Source: Myxococcus stipitatus
Lineage (GTDB): Bacteria; Myxococcota; Myxococcia; Myxococcales; Myxococcaceae
Length of the DNA: 64,000 nucleotides
Direction of reading: 5' to 3'
Assembly: GCF_038561935.1 (NCBI RefSeq)
Contig: NZ_CP102770.1
Location: 2,914,001 to 2,978,000, forward strand
Made by a program: the position numbers and the translations under genes. Positions 1 to 8,397 of this stretch are shown here, one piece after another (the first letter of the stretch is position 1; the number at the start of each line of letters is the position of its first letter). The notes under the pieces were generated by a model. The model ran no database searches. It saw nothing but the letters and a program-made list of their open reading frames with translations, and was not told the DNA's origin.

Positions 1-110
1 GCGCCATCAAGTTCCGCTTCGAGGTCCGCAATCAGTCCGGCGAGGTGGTGATGACTGAAATCGCCAACGCGCTCTTCTCCCGGCGCCCCGCGGGCTCGGA
101 CGCGAAGTAG
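1..110 (+). CDS. C-terminal end of a MaoC-like (hotdog) dehydratase, partial
   Basis: Only the last 35 codons are inside the window, in the frame starting at base 3 and ending in TAG at 108-110. The end contains VRNQSGEVVMT, which looks like the closing beta-strand of MaoC-type acyl dehydratases/hotdog enoyl hydratases (VxNQxGexV). The catalytic part lies outside, so the family is inferred from this short tail alone. A strong hairpin follows and separates it from the convergent gene. Confidence 0.5.
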   Translation, partial: AIKFRFEVRNQSGEVVMTEIANALFSRRPAGSDAK

Positions 111-121
111 CGCGCGGGGGT

Positions 122-151
122 GGGCGGCCCACGCAAGACGTGGCGCCGCCC
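122..151. terminator. Bidirectional hairpin between convergent genes
   Basis: GGGCGGC-CCACG pairs with CGTGG-(C)-GCCGCCC: 12 base pairs with one bulged C and a 5-nt loop. It lies between the stop of the upstream plus-strand gene and the stop of the minus-strand gene at 171. There is no clear T-tract on either side, so it may be a GC-rich terminator or simply a 3'-end stabiliser. Confidence 0.55.
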
Positions 152-170
152 GTGCCCACAGGGCCGTGGC

Positions 171-986
171 TCAGGCCCGGTTCAGCAGGGCGTTGATGGC
201 GGGGTAGGTGATGCCCGCTTCCGGCGGTGACACGGCGCCGCCGTTGCGCAGGAACTCCGTGGTGAGTGTCGCCACGCGTCCCAGGGTGGCCGTGGCGATG
301 TTCGCGCCCGAGCTGAGTCGGCGCGCTCCCAAGGACTCCAGCTCTGAGGCATGGGACATGCCCACCATCGCCATGACGTTCAGGGGCAGGCCCGCCTCGG
401 AGGCAATGGCCTTGATGTCGGTGGGGGCCTTCACGCCGGGGACGAAGAGGCCGTCCGCGCCCGCGTCGCGCAGGCGGCGGGCACGCGCCAATGTCTCCTC
501 GACGCGGCGCTCCGCCGGCCCGATTCCCCGCAGGAACACATCCGTGCGCGCATTCACGAACAGGTCCGCGCCCTTGCTCGCCGCGGCGCGCTTCACGGCT
601 TCAATCTTCGCGCACAGCAGGTCCACCGTGCCGGTGCCGTCCTCCAGGTTGATGCCGACGGCCCCCGCGTCCAGGACCCCCGCGGCCAGCTCTCCCACCG
701 CGCGCGGCTCGTTCGAGTAGCCCCCCTCCATGTCCACCGTCAGGGGCACCTTCACCACTCGCGCGATGGAGGCCACCGCGTCCAGGAGCCGGCTCACCGG
801 GAGAAGGTCTCCATCCGGGTAGCCCTGGGACCAGGCCAGGCCCGCGCTCGTCGTGGCGATGGCCTTGGCCCCCAGGCTCTCCATGACGCGGGCGCTCCCG
901 GCGTCCCACGCATTGACGAGCAGCAGCAGTCCCGTCTGGTGCAGCTGACGGAACTCACGGATGGAACTCGGCGGAGCGATGGGCAT
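171..986 (-). CDS. Isocitrate lyase/PEP mutase family protein
   Basis: 271 aa, one domain of the isocitrate lyase/phosphoenolpyruvate mutase TIM-barrel superfamily. These enzymes cleave or form C-C or P-C bonds on 2-oxo acids with Mg2+. Visible family marks are the N-terminal LLLVNAWDAGSARVMESLGAKAIATTSAG stretch (quoted only as landmarks LLLVNAWD and TTSAG), the metal-site strand VDMEGGY near residue 86, GINLEDG near 113 and NARTDVFL near 145. The cysteine-bearing KKCGH loop of true isocitrate lyase is absent, so it belongs to the broad oxaloacetate-decarboxylase/carboxy-PEP-mutase-like group. Its substrate cannot be told from sequence. The start is ATG at 986 after AGAGGA. It has no operon partner and converges with the gene to its left. 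Confidence 0.85.
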   Translation of the reverse strand: MPIAPPSSIREFRQLHQTGLLLLVNAWDAGSARVMESLGAKAIATTSAGLAWSQGYPDGDLLPVSRLLDAVASIARVVKVPLTVDMEGGYSNEPRAVGELAAGVLDAGAVGINLEDGTGTVDLLCAKIEAVKRAAASKGADLFVNARTDVFLRGIGPAERRVEETLARARRLRDAGADGLFVPGVKAPTDIKAIASEAGLPLNVMAMVGMSHASELESLGARRLSSGANIATATLGRVATLTTEFLRNGGAVSPPEAGITYPAINALLNRA

Positions 987-1048
987 GGGAAGGGTCCTCT
1001 CGGCGGGGTGGGGAGCGTCGGGGCGACTGCATAATGGCGAGGCGGATT

Positions 1049-1585
1049 TCAGGCAGCGGAAGATGCGCGCGCCTTCGCTTCATGCGCGAGCAGCCAGCGC
1101 TTGCGCTCGATGCCGCCACCGTAGCCGGTGAGCGAGCCGTTGGCGCCCACCACGCGATGACACGGGACGACGATGCCCACGGGGTTGGCGCCATTGGCCA
1201 TGCCCACCGCGCGCACCGCCGCGGGCCGGCCGATGCGCTGCGCCAGCGCCGAGTACGAGACGGTGTCCCCGCAGGGGATTTCACGCAGCGCCGCCCACAC
1301 CTCGCGCTGGAACGCGGTGCCCGCGGTGCGGGAGGGCAGGCTGTCGATGGCGTCCAGCTTCCCCGCGAAGTACGCCCGCATCATCTCGGTGAGGCCGCCA
1401 GGGTTCTTGCCCTCCTCGAGCACGTACCCCTTCTCGCCATAGTGCAGCCGCAGCAACTGCCGCATGCGCCCGGTGTGCTCCGTCCAGTCCACCGCGCGCA
1501 GGTGTCCCTCGGGGTCCGCGACGACGATGAGCTCGCCGATGGGCGTGTCCGTCTTGTCGATGATGAAGTGAAGCGTCTCAGCCAT
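1049..1585 (-). CDS. ogt: Methylated-DNA--protein-cysteine S-methyltransferase (Ogt)
   Basis: 178 aa suicide methyltransferase that removes O6-alkyl groups from guanine. It carries the active-site motif PCHRVVG with acceptor Cys142, and the DNA-binding helix region YSALAQRIGRPAAVRAVG before it. The N-terminal ribonuclease-H-like domain is present, so it is a full-length Ogt/AGT. The start is taken at ATG 1585 (MAETLHF); a longer open frame upstream has no family similarity. The first 8 bases overlap the end of the upstream Ada/AlkA gene (stop at 1578), so the two are probably translated together as an alkylation-repair operon. Confidence 0.93.
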   Translation of the reverse strand: MAETLHFIIDKTDTPIGELIVVADPEGHLRAVDWTEHTGRMRQLLRLHYGEKGYVLEEGKNPGGLTEMMRAYFAGKLDAIDSLPSRTAGTAFQREVWAALREIPCGDTVSYSALAQRIGRPAAVRAVGMANGANPVGIVVPCHRVVGANGSLTGYGGGIERKRWLLAHEAKARASSAA

Positions 1586-3095
1586 GACGTGCCTCCGGAA
1601 GTCGTGTGCGAGGGCCCGGGTCCGACGCCCACAGGTGTTGCGCGGCATAGGCCCGCCAGGGCCGCCAGGGCTCCGCGCGTTGCAGCAGGTCCTCGGGCGA
1701 GGGGCGTGCTCCCTCATCCGTCGCCGCGCTCCGCAGCAGCGCGACATCGCTGGCCGGGAAGGCATCCGTCTCTCGCAAGGCGCGCAGCGCGATGTACTGC
1801 GCGGTCCACTCGCCCACGCCTCGGATGGAGCGCAGCCGGGCGATGCCCTCCTCGACGGTGCCGAACGGATGGAAGAGGAGCGGGTCCGCCAGCGCCGCGT
1901 CCGCCAGTGCCTTCAACGTCGCCTTGCGCGCGGAGGGCATCCCCAGCGCGGTCAGGTCCGTGCTCGCGACGCGCTCGGGGGAGGGGAAGGTCCGGCCCAG
2001 CCCGGGAGGCAGCCCCTCCGGCACGGGGAGGCCCTCGCCACACAGGGCCACGAGGTGGCCCGCGAGCTTTCGCGCCGCCTCCACCGTCACCTGCTGGCCC
2101 AGGATTGCTCGCACCGCCAATTCGAAGCCGTCCCAGCCACCCGGCGCTCGCAGCCCGGGCCGCAGTGCGACGAGCGGCGCGAGGAACGGGTCCTTGGCGA
2201 GGTGGGCGCCAATCACCTCGATGTCCGCGCCCACGTCGAACACCCGGCGCACGCGCGCGACGATGGCGGGCAGCGACGCCACGCGAGGGAAGCGAATCGT
2301 CACCACTAGGTTGTTGCGCGCGGGCTCGTGCGACACCTCCACCGTGCCCACGCCGCCATCCTGGGACACCATGCGCCGGTAGCCCGTGCGAGAGACCTGC
2401 TCCACGCCGTCGATGGCGCGCGCGGAGAGGTACTCGAGCATGGAGGCCCAGTCATAGGGAGGCCGGTAGCGCAGCCGCAGCGTCACGCCCGCCTCCGCCA
2501 CCGCGCTGGAGGAATCCTCCGAGGCCACGCGCTTGCGGCGAAGCGCGCCGGGCGGGCGTTGGTAGAGCGCCTGGAACGTCTCGTTGAAGCGCCGCACGCT
2601 GCCAAACCCCGACGCGAGCGCCACCTCCGCGAGCGGCATCCGCGTCTCCTGGATGAGCTGCTTGGCGAAGAGCACGCGGCGCGTCTGCGCGACGGCGACG
2701 GGGGAGGCGCCCAGGTGCTGCTTGAAGAGGCGGCGCAGCTGGCGCTCGCCCACGCCCAGCCGCTCGCCCAGGGCCTCGACGCCCGCCTCGCCGCCGTCCA
2801 AGGCGCCTTCCGCGATGAGGGCCAGGGCGCGCGACACGGTGTTGGAAGTGCCTCGCCAGGAGGCCAGGTCGGGCGCCGTCTCGGGGCGGCAGCGCAGGCA
2901 GGGCCGGAAGCCCGCCTCCTGCGCGGCGGCGGCGGACGCGTGGAAGGTGCAGTTCTCCCGCTTGGGCGTGCGGGCCGGGCAGATGGGGCGGCAGTAGATG
3001 CCGGTCGACGTCACTCCGACGAAGAGCCGGCCGTCGAAGCGGGCATCCCGCGTCTGAAGGACGCGATAGCAGGCGTCGGAGTCGAGCAGGTCCAT
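1578..3095 (-). CDS. alkA: Ada sensor domain fused to AlkA 3-methyladenine DNA glycosylase
   Basis: 505 aa. Domains in order: Ada-type zinc domain (residues 1-75) with Cys35, Cys39, Cys66 and Cys69; an AraC-type helix-turn-helix (about 80-185, with the recognition motif ALASGFGSVRRFNETF); an AlkA N-terminal domain (about 205-320); and an HhH-GPD glycosylase domain (about 325-490) with helix-hairpin-helix IRGVGEWTAQY and catalytic Asp450 in FPASDVALLR. The zinc Cys pattern lets such proteins take a methyl group from DNA phosphotriesters and then act as transcriptional activators, and the AlkA part excises alkylated bases. In Escherichia coli the Ada N-domain is joined to an Ogt domain instead; here Ogt is the next, overlapping gene. 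Self-activation of the operon on alkylation is an inference. Confidence 0.93.
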   Translation of the reverse strand: MDLLDSDACYRVLQTRDARFDGRLFVGVTSTGIYCRPICPARTPKRENCTFHASAAAAQEAGFRPCLRCRPETAPDLASWRGTSNTVSRALALIAEGALDGGEAGVEALGERLGVGERQLRRLFKQHLGASPVAVAQTRRVLFAKQLIQETRMPLAEVALASGFGSVRRFNETFQALYQRPPGALRRKRVASEDSSSAVAEAGVTLRLRYRPPYDWASMLEYLSARAIDGVEQVSRTGYRRMVSQDGGVGTVEVSHEPARNNLVVTIRFPRVASLPAIVARVRRVFDVGADIEVIGAHLAKDPFLAPLVALRPGLRAPGGWDGFELAVRAILGQQVTVEAARKLAGHLVALCGEGLPVPEGLPPGLGRTFPSPERVASTDLTALGMPSARKATLKALADAALADPLLFHPFGTVEEGIARLRSIRGVGEWTAQYIALRALRETDAFPASDVALLRSAATDEGARPSPEDLLQRAEPWRPWRAYAAQHLWASDPGPRTRLPEARHG

Positions 3096-3246
3096 GCCGG
3101 AACAGTGTCATCCAGGCGCTGCCCGCGCTCGCGGTTTTCGGACATGAATGGTGCCGCCCTCGCGCCGCACCGCCCACAAGCGCGAAGGGCCCCCCACCCG
3201 AGGTGAGAGGCCCTTGGCGTGAATCAACGGACGGACGGGACGACGG

Positions 3247-4617
3247 CTAGGCCGCCGTCGTGCGGTGCAGGAAGTCGATGAGGTCGATCTTCGTGACGAT
3301 GGCGACGACCTTCTCGCCCTCCTTCACGACGGCGACGTTGTCCATCGCGAAGATTTCGCGCAGGCGGGCGATGCTCGTGTCCAGCGACAGCGCGCCCTGG
3401 AGCGGGGCGACGATGGAGTCGATGGCGTCGGCGAACTTCACCTTCCCGGCGACCAGCGCGTTGAGCAGGTCGTACTCGTGCACCATGCCCACCGCGCGGC
3501 CGTCCTCGGACACCACGGGCATCTGGCTGATGCCGTGGCCGCGCATCGTCTCCACCACCTGGTCCACGCGGTCGCCCTTGCGCGCCGTCTTCACGTCGCG
3601 CTGCTTGGCGCCGACGATGTCGCGCACGGTGCCCGTGCCCTTGTCCTCCAGGAAGCCGTTGTCGCGCATCCACTCGTCCGAGTGGAACTTGCTGATGTAG
3701 CTGCTGCCGGAGTCGGGGAGCACGACGACGATGGTCTTGCCCTTGCCCACCTCCTTCGCCAGCTGCACGGCCACGTGCACCGCCGCGCCGGAGGAGCCAC
3801 CCGCGAAGATGCCCTCCTCGCGCGCCAGCCGCCGCGCCGCGATGAAGCACTGGCGGTCATCCACCTGGCGCACGTCGTCCACGACCTTGAAGTCCATGGC
3901 GCCGCACAGCATGTCCTCGCCGATACCTTCCACCTTGTAGACGTGCGGCTCGGTCATCTTGCCCGTCTTGAAGTAGCCCTCGTACACGGAGCCCACCGGG
4001 TCCACGCCCACGTTCTTCAGGCCCGGAATCTTCTCCTTGAGGTACTTGCCCGCGCCGCTCATCGTCCCGCCGGTGCCCAGGCCGGAGACGAAGTAGTCAA
4101 TCTTGCCGCTCGTCTGCTCGTGGATCTCCGGACCCGTGAGGGCGTAGTGCGCCGCGATGTTGTCCGGGTTGTGGTACTGGTTGAGCATGAACGCGCCCGG
4201 CGTCTCGCGGTGCAGGCGCTTGGCCGTCTCGTAGTAGCTGCGCGGGTCCTCGGCCGGGACGTTCGTCGGCGTCACCACCACCTGGGCGCCCAGCGCCTTC
4301 AGGCGGTTGATCTTCTCCAGCGACATCTTGTCCGGCATCGTGAAGATGCACTTGTAGCCCTTCACCGCCGCCGCCAGCGCCACGCCCATGCCGGTGTTGC
4401 CGGAGGTGTTCTCGACGATGGTGCCGCCGGGCTTGAGCTTCCCCTCCTTCTCGGCCTTCTCGATGATGTACAGCGCCATGCGGTCCTTGATGGACGCGCC
4501 CGGGTTCATGAACTCGCACTTGACCAGCACGGTCGCGTCGTTGGGACCGACGAGCTTGTTGAGCTTGACCAGGGGCGTGTTGCCAATGGCGTTGAGGATG
4601 TTGTCGTGGATGTCCAT
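3247..4617 (-). CDS. cbs: Cystathionine beta-synthase
   Basis: 456 aa PLP enzyme that condenses serine (or O-acetylserine) with homocysteine in transsulfuration. The PLP lysine is Lys44 in GASIKDRMAL. The substrate loop NTSGNTGMG lies near residue 70 and the phosphate-binding loop GLGTGGTMSG near 180. Two CBS (Bateman) domains occupy about 335-450, with G-Y/H-x-x-P-V motifs (GISQMPVV, DNVAVV), as in eukaryotic-type CBS; no heme domain is present. It stands alone, divergent from amgK, with a possible promoter (TATAAG) about 40 bp upstream. Cysteine synthase with a Bateman tail is the alternative, but the domain layout and overall length favour CBS. Confidence 0.92.
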   Translation of the reverse strand: MDIHDNILNAIGNTPLVKLNKLVGPNDATVLVKCEFMNPGASIKDRMALYIIEKAEKEGKLKPGGTIVENTSGNTGMGVALAAAVKGYKCIFTMPDKMSLEKINRLKALGAQVVVTPTNVPAEDPRSYYETAKRLHRETPGAFMLNQYHNPDNIAAHYALTGPEIHEQTSGKIDYFVSGLGTGGTMSGAGKYLKEKIPGLKNVGVDPVGSVYEGYFKTGKMTEPHVYKVEGIGEDMLCGAMDFKVVDDVRQVDDRQCFIAARRLAREEGIFAGGSSGAAVHVAVQLAKEVGKGKTIVVVLPDSGSSYISKFHSDEWMRDNGFLEDKGTGTVRDIVGAKQRDVKTARKGDRVDQVVETMRGHGISQMPVVSEDGRAVGMVHEYDLLNALVAGKVKFADAIDSIVAPLQGALSLDTSIARLREIFAMDNVAVVKEGEKVVAIVTKIDLIDFLHRTTAA

Positions 4618-4652
4618 CGCGGCTTCCAGAAAAAGAGGGGTTCGCGGCGCGT

Positions 4653-4681
4653 CTTATATGCCGCCGGCGAGGCCCGGTCGA
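4653..4681 (-). promoter_or_regulatory. Possible sigma-70 type promoter for cbs
   Basis: Read on the minus strand: TCGACC (4681-4676), 17-bp spacer, TATAAG (4658-4653). The -10 is close to consensus and the -35 matches 4 of 6. The cbs ATG lies about 36 bp downstream at 4617. Confidence 0.4.
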
Positions 4682-4868
4682 CAGCGGGAGAAGGGCTCCC
4701 GTGTCGAGGGGTAACAGTGTTCACCCGGGAGATTTTCCGGCGGGGGCGCCCAGGGGCCGGGCGGCCGGGGGCTCGCGACGCGCCGCGACTTGAGTCCGGT
4801 GGGCTGCGTTGTCGCCGTTGCCTGCGCGACAGGGGAGGGGGCTTGGGGGCATTCCTCCGGCAGGGCCT

Positions 4869-4897
4869 TTGACGCGCACCGACGCCCCTCCGATACT
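4869..4897 (+). promoter_or_regulatory. Sigma-70 type promoter for amgK-murU
   Basis: TTGACG (4869-4874), exactly 17 bp, GATACT (4892-4897). The expected start of transcription is near 4904, giving a leader of about 30 nt before the amgK ATG at 4933. A GGAG ribosome-binding site sits at 4917-4920. Confidence 0.65.
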
Positions 4898-4932
4898 CTG
4901 GCGCCACTACCCCCTTGGAGAACCCCGTCGAT

Positions 4933-5973
4933 ATGGAACTCGAGGCCGCCCTGCGCGACCAGGTGGGACAGGCCATTGGCCGTCCCGTGCCCACGGCTCC
5001 CATCAAGAAGTTGAAGGGAGACGCGAGCAATCGCTCGTACTACCGCGTCGGTGCCCCGCCCGAAAGCTGGGTGGTGATGGAGATGCCACTCAACGCGACG
5101 AAGAAGAGCGAGGAGGCCACCAAGGGTGAGCCGCCGAAGGAGCTGCCCTTCGTCAACGTCCACCGCTACCTCCAGAAGCTGGGCGTCCGCGTGCCCCACA
5201 TCCTGCGCTACGACGAGCCCGCGGGGATGATGGTGCTGGAGGACCTGAGCGACATCACCTTCGAGTCCGCGCTGGAGGGCGGCAAGCACCACGAGGCGCT
5301 CTACACCCGCGCCATCGACCTGCTCGCGCGCCTGCGCGCCAAGGCGGAGAAGCACCAGGACCCGGACTGCCTGGCCTTCACGCGCTCCTTCGACGAGGAC
5401 CTGTACGACTGGGAGCTGCACCACTTCCGGGAGTGGGGCCTGGAGGCGTGGAGCGGAAAGCAGCCCACGCCCGCCGAGCGCGCGGAGCTGGACAGCACCT
5501 TCCGCTCCATCGCGAAGCAGCTGGCCGCCGCCCCCCGAGGCTTCACCCACCGCGACTACCAGAGCCGCAACATCATGGTGAAGGAGGGCGAGCTGGTGGT
5601 CATCGACTTCCAGGACGCGCTCCAGGGGCCGCGCCAGTACGACCTGGTCGCGCTCCTGCGCGACAGCTACGTGGAGCTGGAGCGTCCGTTCGTGGACGCC
5701 ATGCTGGACCGCTACATCGCCACGTTCCAGGAGGCGAGCGGCGAGCGCATCGACGCGGTGGAGTTCAAGGCGTTCTTCGACCTGCTCACCGTGCAGCGCA
5801 AGCTGAAGGACGCGGGCCGCTTCGAGTTCATCCACCGCGTGAAGGGCAACCCGGGCTTCCTCGTCTCCATCCCCGCGTCGCTGCGCTACGTGCGCGAGGC
5901 GTTCCGTCAGCGTCCGGAGCTGCGAGGGCTGCAGACGCTGGTGGCGAAGTACGTCCCCGAGCTGGCCCCCTGA
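4933..5973 (+). CDS. amgK: Anomeric N-acetylmuramate/N-acetylglucosamine kinase AmgK
   Basis: 346 aa aminoglycoside-phosphotransferase-fold kinase. It phosphorylates the anomeric hydroxyl of MurNAc or GlcNAc released from recycled peptidoglycan. Kinase marks are the nucleotide-loop region GDASNRSYYRV (29-39), the catalytic loop THRDYQSRN with Asp208 and Asn213, and the metal motif IDFQDA with Asp225. The following gene encodes a MurU-like nucleotidyltransferase, the known partner in the Pseudomonas-type recycling route that bypasses de novo UDP-MurNAc synthesis; this neighbour supports the specific assignment over a generic phosphotransferase. ATG 4933 is chosen (GGAG 12 nt upstream); an in-frame TTG at 4915 would add six residues and overlap that site. 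Confidence 0.85.
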   Translation: MELEAALRDQVGQAIGRPVPTAPIKKLKGDASNRSYYRVGAPPESWVVMEMPLNATKKSEEATKGEPPKELPFVNVHRYLQKLGVRVPHILRYDEPAGMMVLEDLSDITFESALEGGKHHEALYTRAIDLLARLRAKAEKHQDPDCLAFTRSFDEDLYDWELHHFREWGLEAWSGKQPTPAERAELDSTFRSIAKQLAAAPRGFTHRDYQSRNIMVKEGELVVIDFQDALQGPRQYDLVALLRDSYVELERPFVDAMLDRYIATFQEASGERIDAVEFKAFFDLLTVQRKLKDAGRFEFIHRVKGNPGFLVSIPASLRYVREAFRQRPELRGLQTLVAKYVPELAP

Positions 5974-6001
5974 GCCACCCAATCCAGGAGGGGAGTCGAC
6001 G

Positions 6002-7033
6002 ATGAAGGCGATGGTCCTCTGCGCGGGTCTGGGCACCCGCCTGCGTCCGTTGACGGAAGCCTGGCCCAAGCCGGCGCTTCCCTTCCTGGGGCAGCCGCTC
6101 CTGCGCTACCACCTGGCGGTGCTGAAGGCCGCCGGCGTGACGGCGGTGGGCATCAACACGCACCACCTGCCGGAGACGATGGAGGCGGTGGCTCGTGAGG
6201 AGTGCGAGCGTGCCCGGCTTCCGCTCCACGTGGTGCGCGAGCCCGTCATCCAGGGCACCGGCGGAGGCATCCGGGGCCTGCGGGACTTCCTCTCCGATGG
6301 GGACTTCATCGTCTACAACGGGGACATCCTCTACCCGGTGGACCTGCGGCCGGTGGTGGCCATGCACCAGGCCTCGGGCGCCATGGCCACCATGGTGCTG
6401 TTGCCCATGCCGGAGGGGGAGAAGTACGCGTCGGTGGAGATGGACGCGGCGGGGCGTGTGCGTCGCATCGCGGGCCGAGGGCCGGGCGGTGACGGACTGC
6501 GGCCGTGGCACTTCACCGGCGTTCACGTGATGTCCCCGCGCGTCTTCGACTTCATGAGTCCGCAGGGCGCGGAGGACATCTTCCGGGACGTCTTCGCGCG
6601 AGCGATGGAGGCGGGGCAGGGGGTGCGGGGCGTTCGCGTGGACGGGTACTGGTCTGACCTGGGCACGCCGTCGCGCTACCTGGCCACGGTGCGGGACGTG
6701 CTCGCGGGCCGGGTGCGGCTCGAGTGGCTGGGCGCGGACTCGCCGCTTGCGGGCACCGTGCGTGGGCCCGGCTCGTCGTGGGCACATCCGGATGCCCACG
6801 TCTGTGGCGCGACGGTGGAGGGCCCCGCGTACTTCGGCCGGGGCGTGCGCGTCGCCGATGGTTCCTTCGTGGGTGCCTCCGTGTCGCTGGGGACGGGCGC
6901 GACGGTGGGCTCGGGCGCTCGGCTTCAGAGCACCGCGGTCTTCGAACAGACCGAGATTGCCTCGGGTGAGACGCTCACCGAGGTGCTCGCGTGGGGAGCA
7001 CATCGCATCCCCGCGCCGTTGACGGGGCGCTGA
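6002..7033 (+). CDS. murU: N-acetylmuramate alpha-1-phosphate uridylyltransferase MurU
   Basis: 343 aa sugar-phosphate nucleotidyltransferase. The N-terminal Rossmann domain has the signature MVLCAGLGTRLRPLT with the following KP (WPKPALP), and a metal/substrate motif VYNGDILYP near 105. The C-terminal part (about 245-325) shows hexapeptide-like turns (SVSLGTGATVGSGARL), so the protein is longer than the roughly 225-aa Pseudomonas MurU. It starts 28 bp after amgK with AGGAGGGGAG before the ATG, in the same operon. The expected reaction is MurNAc-1-P plus UTP to UDP-MurNAc. A mannose-1-phosphate guanylyltransferase role is the alternative; the pairing with amgK argues for MurU. Confidence 0.8.
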   Translation: MKAMVLCAGLGTRLRPLTEAWPKPALPFLGQPLLRYHLAVLKAAGVTAVGINTHHLPETMEAVAREECERARLPLHVVREPVIQGTGGGIRGLRDFLSDGDFIVYNGDILYPVDLRPVVAMHQASGAMATMVLLPMPEGEKYASVEMDAAGRVRRIAGRGPGGDGLRPWHFTGVHVMSPRVFDFMSPQGAEDIFRDVFARAMEAGQGVRGVRVDGYWSDLGTPSRYLATVRDVLAGRVRLEWLGADSPLAGTVRGPGSSWAHPDAHVCGATVEGPAYFGRGVRVADGSFVGASVSLGTGATVGSGARLQSTAVFEQTEIASGETLTEVLAWGAHRIPAPLTGR

Positions 7034-7107
7034 CGGCTGGGGGACGCCTCGCGCCGCATTCGCCGCGCGCGGGGGCCGGCTTCCAGGGGAGGCCGCCGTG
7101 GGCCTTG

Positions 7108-7134
7108 GCGCCGCGCGAGTCCTCCGCGCGGCGC
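7108..7134. terminator. GC hairpin between convergent murU and phosphatase genes
   Basis: GCGCCGCGCG (7108-7117) pairs perfectly with CGCGCGGCGC (7125-7134) around a 7-nt loop. It lies in the 114-bp gap between convergent stops and could end transcription from both sides. No T-tract is present. Confidence 0.55.
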
Positions 7135-7147
7135 GCTCGGCCGGGGC

Positions 7148-7912
7148 TCAGGCCGGGTGATAGCGGGCCAGCACGCAGGTGACGTTGTCGTTGCCGCCCG
7201 CGGCGTTCGCCATGTCGATGAGCTGGGAGCACGCCTTGTCCAGCTCCGGGGTTCGCCCGAGGATCTCCTGCATCTGCGGGTCCGTCACCATGCCGCTCAG
7301 GCCGTCGGAGCACAGCAGGAAGACGTCGCCCGGCTGCGGCTCCACGCGGGAGACGTCGACCTGGACGGCCTCCTTCATGCCGAGGGCGCGGACGATGACG
7401 TTCTTGTGCGGGAAGTTCTCCACTTCCTCGGGCGAGAGCTTCTTCGCCTTGAGGTAGTCGTTGAGAAGGGAGTGGTCCTCGGTGATTTGCTTCAGGACGC
7501 CCGCGCGGAAGAAGTACACGCGGCTGTCGCCCACGTGGCCGACGTACGCGACGTCGCTGGCGAAGTGCACGCTGACGATGGTCGTGCCCATGCCCTTGTA
7601 CTTCGACTCGCTGCTGGCCTTCTCGAAGATGCGCGCATTGGCGAGCTTGATACCGGTGGCCAACCGGTTCTCGTCATAGTTGCGCTGCTTGTCCATCTTG
7701 AAGGGCCAGGTGCTGTCCTGGTCCTTGGACGTCATCTTGTAAAACTCACCCAGCTCGTCCACGGCGATGCGGCTGGCGATTTCGCCCGAGGAGTGACCTC
7801 CCATGCCGTCCGCGACGATGAAGAGGTACTCGTCGGGCAACATGAGGAAGTTGTCCTCGTTGTGGTTCCGCTTCATCCCGACGTGGGTGCTGCCGGCTAC
7901 CTCGATGCGCAT
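7148..7912 (-). CDS. PP2C-family Ser/Thr protein phosphatase
   Basis: 254 aa PPM/PP2C phosphatase, metal dependent. Motifs: the N-terminal G-x-x-R-x-x-N-E-D (GMKRNHNEDNF), VADGMGGHSSGE carrying the DG metal aspartate, VGHVGDSRVY, LLCSDGLSGMV and the final GGNDNVTCV. It is of the short bacterial Stp/PrpC type without membrane segments, so cytoplasmic, and would reverse the Hanks-type kinases abundant in this genome. Start chosen at ATG 7912 (MRIEVAGSTHVG); an in-frame extension to 7954 has no similarity. A specific partner kinase cannot be named. Confidence 0.92.
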   Translation of the reverse strand: MRIEVAGSTHVGMKRNHNEDNFLMLPDEYLFIVADGMGGHSSGEIASRIAVDELGEFYKMTSKDQDSTWPFKMDKQRNYDENRLATGIKLANARIFEKASSESKYKGMGTTIVSVHFASDVAYVGHVGDSRVYFFRAGVLKQITEDHSLLNDYLKAKKLSPEEVENFPHKNVIVRALGMKEAVQVDVSRVEPQPGDVFLLCSDGLSGMVTDPQMQEILGRTPELDKACSQLIDMANAAGGNDNVTCVLARYHPA

Positions 7913-8002
7913 GCGCGGGGACTCTTCTAAGGGGACGAGAAACTGGCGGCGCACGTTAACAAAGCGCTCGGAAAACGGTCAAAAGACGTGCTCTCCCGCA
8001 GG

Positions 8003-8380
8003 TCAGGCAGGGGACACCGGGGCCGGGGAGGCAGGCTCGAAGCTCAACCGGTCCCCCTCCTGGGTGCCGCTGGCGGCCAGGACCCCCGCGGGAAGCTCCA
8101 GGACGGAGCGTGCTTGGAAGTACACCGATGTCGCACGCCACGGGGGGAGTGCCAGCATCTGCTTGACGATGCGCCCCTGGGCGTCCAGGAAGGCGACGTC
8201 AATGGGGATGCGCATGAAGAAGGTGTGGATGGAGTTGCAGGGCTGGATGTGGAGGCCCTCGCCCACGGCGAGCTCGGTGCGGCCCATCAGCCCCTTGAAA
8301 CGCTGGACGAAGTTCGTTGCCTTCTCGGCCCGGTCCGCCAGCGGCCGTTGCCGCGTCTCGTTGGTCACCTTCCAGCGCAT
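8003..8380 (-). CDS. DUF192 family protein
   Basis: 125 aa, covering one DUF192 domain: WKVTNETRQRPLADRAEKA at the start, then the family core F-K-G-L-M-G-R, GLHIQPCNSIHTFFMRIPIDVAFLD and the C-terminal VLELPAG. Members are often exported, but no signal peptide is visible here. Function unknown. Its ATG (8380) lies only 17 bp from the divergent trmL ATG (8398). Confidence 0.88.
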   Translation of the reverse strand: MRWKVTNETRQRPLADRAEKATNFVQRFKGLMGRTELAVGEGLHIQPCNSIHTFFMRIPIDVAFLDAQGRIVKQMLALPPWRATSVYFQARSVLELPAGVLAASGTQEGDRLSFEPASPAPVSPA

Positions 8381-8397
8381 GTAGCGCGTTCTACCCC

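Noticed and set aside
1034..2587. Plus-strand frame opposite ogt and alkA
   Set aside because: Arg/Pro/Ala-rich antisense translation typical of high-GC DNA; the minus strand holds two complete enzymes.
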